From Clostridia bacterium (lineage in GTDB: Bacteria; Bacillota; Clostridia; Oscillospirales; Acutalibacteraceae), in the NCBI GenBank assembly GCA_030526115.1, contig JAUNDK010000018.1, positions 1 through 38,268 of the forward strand: a DNA stretch of 38,268 nucleotides, in the 5' to 3' direction. The notes under the pieces were generated by a model, which worked only from the letters and a program-made list of their open reading frames with translations, made no database searches and was not told the DNA's origin. This document shows positions 1 through 7,696 of this stretch, one piece after another; the first letter of the stretch is position 1; each line of letters starts with the position of its first letter. A program made the translations under genes and the position numbers.

Positions 1-376
1 GGTGTTTGCTTGCAAATGTACCGCTTACCCCAATCTTGGGGAAGCCTTTTCTTTTAGGCGGACTTTTCCTTTGTGGGGAGGGTTCGTCTTTTTATTTCAT
101 TCATCACAATTTCGCAGAAATTATATCATTTATTGTTATTCATCATTCATCAGCGAAGCGACTCTTCTAAATCGGAATGCGGAGTTCGGAATTAGGAATT
201 TTCAACCTCATCAGGTGTTTGCTTGCAAATGTACCGCTTACCCCAATCTTGGGGAAGCCTTTTCTTTTAGGCGGACTTTTCCTTTGTGGGGAGGGTTCGT
301 CTTTTTATTTCATTCATCACAATTTCGCAGAAATTATATCATTTATTGTTATTCATCATTCATCAGCGAAGCGACT
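1..376. repeat. 163-bp perfect direct repeat, two copies
   Basis: Bases 1-163 and 214-376 are identical, separated by 50 bp containing a short AT-rich 'ggaatgcggagttcggaatt' type spacer seen in other repeat blocks. Each copy contains the palindrome CTTACCCCAATCTTGGGGAAG and, read on the minus strand, matches the repeat block at 3297-3361. The copies are therefore inverted relative to those to the right of the helicase gene. The first copy starts at base 1, so the array may extend out of the window. Open frames crossing it are not credible genes. Confidence 0.9.
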
Positions 377-657
377 TCATCATTCATTATTCATCAGCTG
401 GTTTTAAGTTTAAAGTTAAAAGTTTTTAGCTTTGAGTTACCAAAATGCCAAGCCATCCTCGTAAGATGTATATAAAAATTAAAATCAAAAATTCGATAAC
501 GGGACTTGGCCCCATCTGTGAGGGGGCTGTCGAGAATTTGATTTCAAATTCGAGACTGGGGGAGTGCCTCCTGATGCTATTTCCCCTCCGACAAAGTCGG
601 ACAATGTGAATCCAACAATTTCGCATTGGAAGAACACTTTGCGCAATACACGTGTAC
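377..657. repeat. Degenerate repeat-family fragment, no gene
   Basis: This stretch has no convincing coding frame. On the minus strand about 485-604 resembles the repeat block at 16278-16400: both carry the palindrome TCCGACTTTGTCGGA and then a stem with GAATTTG/CAAATTC arms. The rest (377-480) is AT-rich with no recognised signal. Confidence 0.6.
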
Positions 658-1004
658 TACACGGATAATACACGGTAAAATTACATAAGAATGGCTTAAC
701 AGAGTCGTTTACACGGATACACGGCAAAAAATGTGAAACTTCTGGAAATATAATCTTTATCAATATATAATATTCTTATATATAACTTTTTTTCTCCTTG
801 ATATAAATAATAGTAGTATTGTTTTTCTTATTACTGTATCGGTATTAAGTATTAAGGGAAGAAGAAGGAAAAAAGAAAAGTCCAAGGATTTTTCCAAAAT
901 TTGCCGTGTAACGTGTATTTTGCTTGAAAATGGCTTAATACAGCCGTTTGATGATGTTTTCATCCGCGTATTTCCCGTGTATTTGCCGTGTAACTATCCG
1001 TGTA
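658..1004. other. Putative iteron-type replication origin
   Basis: Four copies of TACACGG (658-664, 669-675, 710-716, 718-724) sit left of an AT-rich core of about 180 bp (725-903). Four copies of the reverse complement CCGTGTA (904-910, 975-981, 986-992, 998-1004) lie to its right, with relatives at 911-917 (ACGTGTA) and 964-970 (CCGCGTA). A perfect palindrome TACACGTGTA is at 647-656. A direct repeat around AATGGCTTAA occurs in each arm (690-710 and 929-949). The last iteron ends 3 bp before the helicase stop codon. Known: staphylococcal pathogenicity island origins consist of short iterons flanking an AT-rich stretch next to the rep primase-helicase gene. Inference: this is the cognate origin of that helicase. 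Confidence 0.6.
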
Positions 1005-1006
1005 AT

Positions 1007-2695
1007 TTACAGACTGAAATCACTTATCATTATGCAGATGTTTCTGAACCCCCTTGCTCGTCTCTCATTTCCGGCGGCGACATTGGTGCTGGCTTCAATC
1101 CCAAGATTGCTTGCATGGTTATAAAGGTGACCGGAGAAAGTCTTCATACTCATCGGCTTCTCCAGATTCTCCTCGCACCAGGTCTGGTAGGCGGCATAAA
1201 GTCTGCGTGAGGTCTCGGAGCGGCCCTTCTCGAAGCGGATGAACTGCCTGTCCTCAAGGAAAGAGATAATGTTGTTGTCGGATCGTTTCGCCTCCTGCAT
1301 GAGCTTTGCGGATTTGTCCGAAACCGTGAATACATAGTGATTCATAATCAGCCTTTTAAGGCCCTGTAAAGCCCATAGGAATATGCCCTCGGCTTCCGCT
1401 GTCAGCTTATCCGCCAGCTCCGCATCGTCGATTCTGTCCTTTGGTCTGTCCTTGCATCTGATAACCAGCTGACGGCGGTAAAAGCCCTCGCTCTTATCAT
1501 AAAGGGAAGTCAGGTTGCCGTTGGTTAAACCTAAAAATCTGACATAGAACTCCACCTGTTCGCTCTGCCTGCCCTTGCGCTCGGCCTCGGACTTGCCACG
1601 GGCGGTAATCATGGACTTTAAAACCTCGGTGTCGGGCAGAGCATCAAGGCTCATGTCATCGTCAACCATAAGAAGCATACCCGCCTGATCCGCCTTGCTG
1701 AACCTTGAGGAAGCCAGCTTCTTGATGGAACTCACGTTCATTCCGTCGCCGAAAATGCTCCTCAGTACGTATGCGAGAACGGACTTGCCCTCGCCGCCGT
1801 TACCCACAAGTATCATCATCTTCTGCGCCTTGGTGGTGGGAATCATGCAGTAGCCAAGATACTCCTGAACTGTCGGAATATCCTCCTCGTGGAAAAGCTG
1901 TGACATGAATTCCATGAACTTTGCGGGCGCAGGGCAGGAGGGATTGTAATCCACCGCAAGTCGGTTGCGACAGATGAACTTCTGCGGTTTGAACTCACCG
2001 CTCTCAAGGTAGTAGGTGCCGTTCTTCACGTGTAACTTGTCCGTCTCAAGAGGAAGATCCTCCTCGGTGTTGATTATCATCATGGCATCGTAAACATCCT
2101 TGACCTTTTTTGCCAGGTTACAGCTCCATATCTTCGACACATCCGCCATAATCTCACGCTTCACAAGCTTGGGATCAACCCTGCCGTTCACGTCGTAGAG
2201 AACACCGTCAATGTTCTTCATGGGATGCTTGAACTGGTATAACAGACAGTACTGCTTCTCGTTGAGCTTCTCCCTGTTGGGGATGCCGTCATCCTCGTCG
2301 GGAACTTTCTCCGCCTCCTTGACCGCCTCGTTGAACAGCTCCGTCAGGGTCTGAAACTTCTCGTTTTCCTTTTCAGCGGACTTTCTGAACTCCTCAACTT
2401 CCTCCTCGCTGTTGCCGTTGTAAGCGTTGAATAAAGCGGTCAGATCGGGCTTGCCCTCCTGTTTTGGCTCATGCTGAACCCGCTCTTCCTGAATCTCCGA
2501 AGCTGGCGGGATGCTGTGCTCCTTACAGTAGCTGTCCCATAGGCTCTGCTCATCAGGGTCCTCAGGGGATATGTCATACTTCGGCGGGAAGTACGGCTCG
2601 GGTGGGCAGTCGTCATCGGTGGGCAGGGGAATCTGCCCGTCATCGTGCATGGTGTAAGCGTAAAACTCTTCTTCACGTAAAAACTTCTTGTTCAT
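1007..2695 (-). CDS. Phage/satellite-type D5-like SF3 primase-helicase
   Basis: A protein of 562 residues that probably unwinds the origin of a phage, plasmid or satellite element. Residues 1-140 are acidic and proline-rich with no visible Toprim or Prim-Pol motif. A D5_N-like region precedes an SF3 helicase core with Walker A GNGGEGKS (298-305), Walker B-like LLMVDDD (about 341-347), the sensor-type stretch TNGNLTSLYD (about 391-400) and an RR pair just after it (arginine finger position in this family). The last 70 residues resemble the winged-helix tail that binds iterons in related Rep proteins. The start at 2695 was chosen because AGGAGG lies 8 nt upstream; an in-frame ATG at 2782 has no such site. 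No integrase, capsid or terminase gene is nearby, so it is an orphan or a remnant. The assignment to the D5/P4-like family is firm; primase activity is not shown. Confidence 0.85.
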   Translation of the reverse strand: MNKKFLREEEFYAYTMHDDGQIPLPTDDDCPPEPYFPPKYDISPEDPDEQSLWDSYCKEHSIPPASEIQEERVQHEPKQEGKPDLTALFNAYNGNSEEEVEEFRKSAEKENEKFQTLTELFNEAVKEAEKVPDEDDGIPNREKLNEKQYCLLYQFKHPMKNIDGVLYDVNGRVDPKLVKREIMADVSKIWSCNLAKKVKDVYDAMMIINTEEDLPLETDKLHVKNGTYYLESGEFKPQKFICRNRLAVDYNPSCPAPAKFMEFMSQLFHEEDIPTVQEYLGYCMIPTTKAQKMMILVGNGGEGKSVLAYVLRSIFGDGMNVSSIKKLASSRFSKADQAGMLLMVDDDMSLDALPDTEVLKSMITARGKSEAERKGRQSEQVEFYVRFLGLTNGNLTSLYDKSEGFYRRQLVIRCKDRPKDRIDDAELADKLTAEAEGIFLWALQGLKRLIMNHYVFTVSDKSAKLMQEAKRSDNNIISFLEDRQFIRFEKGRSETSRRLYAAYQTWCEENLEKPMSMKTFSGHLYNHASNLGIEASTNVAAGNERRARGFRNICIMISDFSL

Positions 2696-2762
2696 AGTGT
2701 GAACCTCCTGAAAATCAATTTCGAGGATTAATGTCCTCACTATAGGTGCGTAAAGCGGGATT

Positions 2763-2784
2763 AGTTGCATAAAAGTATGCAACT
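2763..2784. promoter_or_regulatory. Perfect 22-bp dyad upstream of the helicase
   Basis: Arms AGTTGCATA (2763-2771) and TATGCAACT (2776-2784) are exact reverse complements around a 4-nt centre, 68 bp upstream of the helicase start. This could be an operator for a repressor. On the plus strand it is followed by TTTTTC, so it could also act as a terminator for transcripts coming from the left. Confidence 0.5.
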
Positions 2785-2828
2785 TTTTCAGAAATATTCA
2801 CAGTTTGTTTACAATTAAGGTAAGATTA

Positions 2829-3562
2829 AAGTTTTTGCCGAGCTTTTTTCAAAAAGCCTGCAGAGCAGAGCAGGTCAGATGCAGTCTGCCATAGCGGAAC
2901 ACATTGCGAAGCAATGAACAAAAAGAGCATAGCCAAACAACGAAGTGTTTTTGGCGGACCTCTCGATCTAATTCGGAATGCGGAATGCAGAGTTCGGAAT
3001 TTTGACAAAGAGGAAAAGTTTTTCTGTCCGACTTTGTCGGAGGGAAATGGGATATGGTGGCAGGTTTTTCTCCTCATCCCCTGCTTCGCAGGACCTTCCC
3101 CGGTCATGGGGAAGGCTATTGACAAAGAGGAAAAAGTCCGCCTAAAAGAAAAGGCTTCCCCAAGATTGGGGAAGCTGTCGAGTTTTCTTTGGAAAACGAG
3201 ACTGATGAGGTTGAAAAGTTAGCCTATTTCTCCTCATCCGAGCTAACGCTCAGCCACCTTCCCCGGTCATGGGGAAGGCTATTGACAAAGAGGAAAAAGT
3301 CCGCCAAAAAGAAAAGGCTTCCCCAAGATTGGGGTAAGCGGTACATTTGCAAGCAAACACCGGATGAGGTTGAAAAGTTAGCCTATTTCTCCTCATCCGT
3401 CTGAGCTAACGCTCAGCCACCTTCCCCAGTCATGGGGAAGGCTATTGACAAAGAGGGAAAAGTCCGCCTAAAAGAAAAGGCTTCCCCAAGATTGGGGAAG
3501 CTGTCGAGTTTTCTTTGGAAAACGAGACTGATGAGGTTGAAAATTCCTAATTCCGAATTAAA
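2829..3562 (+). repeat. Composite intergenic repeat block (three tandem sub-units)
   Basis: The block starts with the family's poly-T/poly-A stem (near 2841-2857) and the CATTGCGAAGCAATG palindrome (near 2902), and has a stem with GCCAAA (2932-2937) and TTTGGC (2950-2955) arms. It then carries three tandem modules of CTTCCCC...GGGGAAG palindromes, each followed by 'attgacaaagagg' and AAAGTCCGCC. The first and third modules are nearly identical (about 3100-3230 and 3425-3545). The middle one carries the 'gcaagcaaacacc' variant that matches 1-75 in inverted orientation. There is no credible gene in this 0.87-kb gap. Confidence 0.85.
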
Positions 3563-3563
3563 A

Positions 3564-4769
3564 TCAGCCTTTCTGCTCGGTTACATCCCTGTAGAATGCC
3601 CAGAGCTCGTCCTCTGTAGGGAAGTTGGCAACATACATCTGGTTGCCCATGGCGCCGGAAAGCGCCTCGGGAATCCTGTCAACCATCTTCATGTTTGCGC
3701 CGTACTTTGCCATGATGTCATCGTGGCTCATAACGAAATCCTTGCCGTCACGAAGTCCTGCGAAACCGCAGAATGCGTGCTCACCCTGTGGGAGCTCTGT
3801 CTTATCGAATGCGATCATGTCAGCCCAGATCTTGTAAACGTTTGTGCTGTTGGCGTAGTTCATCATGTCAGGGGAGAAACCGCCGCATGGTCTCATGTTA
3901 ACCTCGAGAGCGATAACATCACCCTTCTTGCCAAGGCCCTTCTGAGTCTTTGTGAGACGGAAGAACTCGAAGTGAACGAATCTTGACTTAACACCGAAAG
4001 CCTTGACTGTTGCACGGCCTGCGGCTCTTGTGTCCTCAGGGAGATCCTTTACGATGTAGTAGAGGGAGTTGTCGTTGTCGTTGACAATGTCCATGATGGA
4101 GTTAGGTGTAACGTTACCTGTCTCGAAGATAGGGTTGCCCTTGGAGTCGATGATTGCATCGTAGGAGTTAACCTCTGCCTCAACAAACTGCTCCATGATG
4201 TATGGAACCTCAGGCCACTTCTCGTTCTTCTCATCGATGAACGCAGCGAGCTCCTTCTGAGTCTTGAGCTTGTATGTGTTGGCGGCACCAACACCGTTGT
4301 CAGGCTTTACGATTACAGGGAAGCCTACTTCCTTGATAAACTCCTTGCAGCCCTCGAGGGTGTCAACAAGGTGATACTTTGCAACAACAATGCCTGCCTT
4401 CTCGTAGTAAGCCTTCATCTTGGACTTGTACTTGATCTTCTTCATGTCCGTTGCCTTGAAACCGGAGCAGATGTTGAAGTCTGTTCTGAGCTGAGCATCT
4501 CTCTCGAGCCAGTACTCGTTGTTAGATTCGAGCCAGTCGATTCTGCCGTGCTTGAATGTGAAGTAGGCAACAGCTCTGTAAACCTCGTCATAGTTCTCGA
4601 GGGAGCCTACCTTGTAATACTCACCGAGGCTCTCACGAAGCTCAGGGAGAAGATTCTCATATGGGCAGTCACCGATACCGAGAACGTTGATTCCGTTGTT
4701 CTTCAGCTCTCTGCAGAACTGCCAGTAGTTTACGGGGAAGTTAGGGGAGATAAAAACTAAGTTCTTCAT
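3564..4769 (-). CDS. ATP-grasp domain ligase, substrate unknown
   Basis: A 401-residue cytoplasmic enzyme with the order expected of ATP-grasp carboxylate-amine/thiol ligases. A Rossmann-like N-terminal domain (MKNLVFISPNFP) is followed by the ATP-grasp fold, with the nucleotide-binding lysine in FPVIVKPDNGVGAA (K155) and metal ligands at E268 and in ALEVNMRPCGG (E289, N291). Such enzymes form an acyl-phosphate on a carboxylate and couple it to an amine or thiol. GAAAGGAAG upstream of ATG supports the start. It lies 34 bp after the esterase gene 4804-5559, so the two are probably co-transcribed, with the esterase first. The substrate cannot be read from the sequence; it could act on a small metabolite or a peptide. 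Confidence 0.8.
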   Translation of the reverse strand: MKNLVFISPNFPVNYWQFCRELKNNGINVLGIGDCPYENLLPELRESLGEYYKVGSLENYDEVYRAVAYFTFKHGRIDWLESNNEYWLERDAQLRTDFNICSGFKATDMKKIKYKSKMKAYYEKAGIVVAKYHLVDTLEGCKEFIKEVGFPVIVKPDNGVGAANTYKLKTQKELAAFIDEKNEKWPEVPYIMEQFVEAEVNSYDAIIDSKGNPIFETGNVTPNSIMDIVNDNDNSLYYIVKDLPEDTRAAGRATVKAFGVKSRFVHFEFFRLTKTQKGLGKKGDVIALEVNMRPCGGFSPDMMNYANSTNVYKIWADMIAFDKTELPQGEHAFCGFAGLRDGKDFVMSHDDIMAKYGANMKMVDRIPEALSGAMGNQMYVANFPTEDELWAFYRDVTEQKG

Positions 4770-4803
4770 TATTTTCTTCCTTTCTAATCTGTAATAAACA
4801 GGA

Positions 4804-5559
4804 TTAACCTAAAAGATAAGGCATGAAATACTCTGCCTGCTTGTACCACCAGCACCAGTCGTGCTGAACATCGTAGCCCCATACGTCAACCCATACGGAG
4901 TCAACACCGAGACGCTCGAACTGATACTTGAGTGCCTTTGTTGTGTCAGGCTGCTCCCATGGTCCCTGACCACAGCAGATAACAGCCTTCTTGGACTTGT
5001 ACATGTTTACATAAGGATGATCGGGGCTCATGCCTGCCATGTAGTCAACAGGGGAGTTCTGGTAAACAACCTCGTCCATGTAACCGTCAAAACCGTAAGC
5101 GGCTGTGTAAATACCGCTGAGAGCGAGGCATCCGTCGAAGAGGTCGGGTCTTCTTAAGAAAAGGTTGGCAGCATGAGTTGCACCGAGGGAACAGCCCATA
5201 GTGAGAACGCCAGGAGCCTTGTCCCAGCCGTTTCTCTGCATAGCCATGTTCTGGGCAAAAGGAACTACCTCATAGCAGATGTAGTTGATCCATGCCTCGT
5301 AGCGTCTTGCTCTCCAGTAAGGATCGCCCGCCTTGTTGGACCAGGTCTCGAGGTCGATGGTGTCAATGGAGATAACAAAGAGTTTGCCGGATTCAATCCA
5401 TGGGGAAAGAGTCTCGTGCATGTGGAAGCCCTCGAAATCAACGAAGCGACCGTCCTGGCATGGAATGTAAATCATAGGTCTGCCGGCATGGCCGTAAACC
5501 TTGCACTCCATGTCTTTGCCTAAATTAGAGCTGTAATTTTTGTAGTACTGAATTTCCAT
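4804..5559 (-). CDS. Alpha/beta-hydrolase, putative esterase (COG4947-like)
   Basis: A 251-residue protein with no signal peptide. The nucleophile elbow GCSLGA gives Ser124. His233 (VQHDW) is the likely catalytic base, with an acid expected in the stretch before it. The Trp-rich C-terminus (HDWCWWYKQ) is typical of this small putative esterase group. The probable reaction is hydrolysis of a carboxylic ester on an unknown substrate. It is first in a likely two-gene unit with the ATP-grasp gene. A repeat block of about 440 bp separates it from a second hydrolase at 6063-6827. AAGGAT upstream of ATG serves as ribosome site. The fold is well supported; the substrate is unknown. Confidence 0.8.
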   Translation of the reverse strand: MEIQYYKNYSSNLGKDMECKVYGHAGRPMIYIPCQDGRFVDFEGFHMHETLSPWIESGKLFVISIDTIDLETWSNKAGDPYWRARRYEAWINYICYEVVPFAQNMAMQRNGWDKAPGVLTMGCSLGATHAANLFLRRPDLFDGCLALSGIYTAAYGFDGYMDEVVYQNSPVDYMAGMSPDHPYVNMYKSKKAVICCGQGPWEQPDTTKALKYQFERLGVDSVWVDVWGYDVQHDWCWWYKQAEYFMPYLLG

Positions 5560-5616
5560 AATAATATCCTTTCCAACCCGGAAGATATTTCCGAATCAGT
5601 TAATCTGTGTAGTGAG

Positions 5617-6059
5617 TAAAAGTTTTGGTTAAGCTTTTTCAAAAGCTTACAGGTCAAGGACAGAGTCCTTGAGCAGGTCAGATGCAAGCAACCCAGGGAA
5701 GTCAACCATTGCGAAGCAATGACAAAAAGAAACATAGTCAGACAGTCGAGAAGAGCGAAGCGAATTCGAGCGAATCTGACGGACCGACTCAGCGAATTTG
5801 GAATTGAGAATTCGGAGTTCGGATTTAATCAAACTCATCCGTCTCGTATTCGCTTGCGAAACTGGCCACACTTCCCCAATCCTGGGGAAGGCTGTTGACA
5901 AAGAGGAAAAAGTTTGACTTCTGTTTTGTCTTCCCCAAAGAATGGGGAAGATGTCACGAAGTGACAGATGAGGTTGAAAAGTAAGCCTCCAAATGCCTTT
6001 ACCCAATATGAGCAAACCATCCTCCCCGCCAACAATTCCTCATTCCTGATTCCGCATTA
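5617..6059 (+). repeat. Composite intergenic repeat block
   Basis: In order: stem AAGCTTTT/AAAAGCTT (5631-5648); stem TCAAGGAC (5654-5661), loop AGA, GTCCTTGA (5665-5672); palindrome CATTGCGAAGCAATG (about 5707-5721); outer stem GTCAGA (5737-5742)/TCTGAC (5775-5780); then CTTCCCC...GGGGAAG palindromes and TGTCACGAAGTGACA near 5952. It fills the whole gap between the two hydrolase genes and is highly similar to 6871-7368. Confidence 0.85.
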
Positions 6060-6062
6060 GTC

Positions 6063-6827
6063 TCAGGGGTTGTACATCATCGCACCAATCGCAAAGGGGA
6101 GCTGTTTCTCCCATGTGGCCTCGTTGTGCGGGCCGTAGGGAACCACCCTCGAAGTAACCATAATACCCTTCTGCATGAGCTGACGGGTCAGGGCGGCAAA
6201 GGCGTTCATAACACCCTTGTAATCCTTGGCTTCTTCGGTGCCGTAGTCCATGTATATCACAGTGTCACGTTTGACACGACACTTTTTGACAAAATTCTTA
6301 ATGTCCTCGGGTACAAGCTCAATCGAAGGGGAGAGAGCCGCACAGCAGGAGAACACCCTGTTATATCTCAGCACAGCGTAAAGAGACATGAGCCCACCCA
6401 TGCTGGAACCCATAATATAGGTGTTGTCACGCCCTCTTAATGTGCGGTATTTTCTGTTTATTTTAGGCATGAGCTTATTTACGAACCACTGCATGGTGAG
6501 TTCGCCCCTGCCTTCGTGGAAACCGTAAACGGGATCTTCAAAAGTCCACGGGGAATACTCGGAGAGCCTCTCGTTATCCTCTGCGGAGGAGCATTCCACA
6601 GCAACAAAGATGAGCTCAGTGCCTGTATGGTCGAGGTATTTGCCGACACCCCAGCTTTTGCCGTAGGTGGCGTCTTTGTCGAAGAACACATTCTGTCCGT
6701 CGAACATATATAACACAGGGTAGCGTCTTTCTTCCTCGTACTGGTAGGAGTTCGGAAGATACACATAAAGCCTGCGCTTTTCCATGCCTGTAACGGCAGG
6801 GTAATCGATTAAAGATTTAATAATCAT
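6063..6827 (-). CDS. Alpha/beta-hydrolase of the esterase D (PF00756) type
   Basis: A 254-residue protein. The N-terminal strand pattern RRLYVYLPNSY...YPVLYMFDGQNVF is characteristic of the esterase-D/Fes/IroE-like family. The nucleophile elbow GSSMGG puts Ser142 in place; His234 (YGPHNEATW) is the likely base and Asp194 or a nearby Glu the acid. There is no signal peptide, so it probably acts in the cytoplasm. Family members hydrolyse esters of siderophores, S-formylglutathione or acetylated sugars; which applies here is unknown. The ribosome site before ATG 6827 is poor, so the start is less certain (the next in-frame Met is residue 15). The gene is bracketed by two highly similar repeat blocks. 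Confidence 0.8.
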   Translation of the reverse strand: MIIKSLIDYPAVTGMEKRRLYVYLPNSYQYEEERRYPVLYMFDGQNVFFDKDATYGKSWGVGKYLDHTGTELIFVAVECSSAEDNERLSEYSPWTFEDPVYGFHEGRGELTMQWFVNKLMPKINRKYRTLRGRDNTYIMGSSMGGLMSLYAVLRYNRVFSCCAALSPSIELVPEDIKNFVKKCRVKRDTVIYMDYGTEEAKDYKGVMNAFAALTRQLMQKGIMVTSRVVPYGPHNEATWEKQLPFAIGAMMYNP

Positions 6828-6870
6828 GATGAGAAATCTGATGCAGAATTAAGAATTCTGACGATAATCT

Positions 6871-7368
6871 AAAGTTTTGCTTAAGCTTTTTCAAAAGCTT
6901 ACAGAGTCTGAGACAGCGTCTCAGAGCAGGTCAGATGCAAGCAACCCAAGGAAGTCAACCATTGCGAAGCAATGACAAAAAGAAACATAGTCAGACAGTC
7001 GAGAAGAGCGAAGCGAATTCGAGCGAATCTGACGGAACTCTTTAGCCAATTCAGAATTGGGAAGTCGGAGTTCGGAATTATTAACCTCATCAGTCTTGCG
7101 TTCCTGGGTGGGATGGTGTTTGAGGTCAGCTTTTCAACCTCATCCGTCTCGTATTCGCTTGCGAAACTGGCCACACTTCCCCAATCTTGGGGAAGGCTGT
7201 TGACAAAGAGGAAAAAGTTTTCCTTCTGTATTGTCTTCCCCAAAGAATGGGGAAGATGTCACGAAGTGACAGATGAGGTTGAAAAGTCATCCTCCAGATG
7301 TATTTATCCAATGTGGGCAAACCTTTCCTCCATGCCAACAATTCCTCATTCCGAATTCCGCATTAATT
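6871..7368 (+). repeat. Composite intergenic repeat block
   Basis: Same order of modules as 5617-6059. The second stem here is TCTGAGAC (6907-6914), loop AGC, GTCTCAGA (6918-6925), a different sequence that still pairs. It ends with TGTCACGAAGTGACA near 7257 and AT-rich 'attccgaattccgcatta'. No gene is seen. Confidence 0.85.
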
Positions 7369-7523
7369 TCAGCCGCTATTCCATAATTATACTATCCAAT
7401 GGGTATAAGGTCAAGCATTTTCAACAGCTGTGAATGTTAAAAAACAGCTTGATAATGGGAAAATCTTTGTGAAGAGCTACAAAGAGAGCACTCAAATTTT
7501 GCTAAGTTTGTAAGCTAAATCAG

Positions 7524-7552
7524 TTGAATTACAGCGGAAAATGTGCTAAAAT
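7524..7552 (+). promoter_or_regulatory. Likely prfC promoter
   Basis: TTGAAT (7524-7529), a 17-bp spacer, then TAAAAT (7547-7552). This implies a leader of about 140 nt before prfC. The remaining bases 7369-7696 are AT-rich and show no gene or clear structure. Confidence 0.55.
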
Positions 7553-7696
7553 CTTTAGGCTGTATTTATGTAAATAGCACAATAAAGAAAATTCAGATAC
7601 TATATGTAAAGTGAGGCATCGCCCGAAATGTAATACAGGCTGAATTATTATACAGTTGTAAATCAAAATTTATTATATACAGAATGAGGTATTATT

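Noticed and set aside
2..475. Long open frames across repeat blocks (also near 2914-3404, 3432-3986, 6972-7433)
   Set aside because: They duplicate when the DNA repeat duplicates, lack ribosome sites and show no family features. They are translations of repeats or antisense of the ATP-grasp gene.
1..3562. CRISPR array suggested by regular repeats
   Set aside because: Copies are 75-163 bp or more, unevenly spaced, with repeated rather than unique sequence between them, and no cas gene is present.
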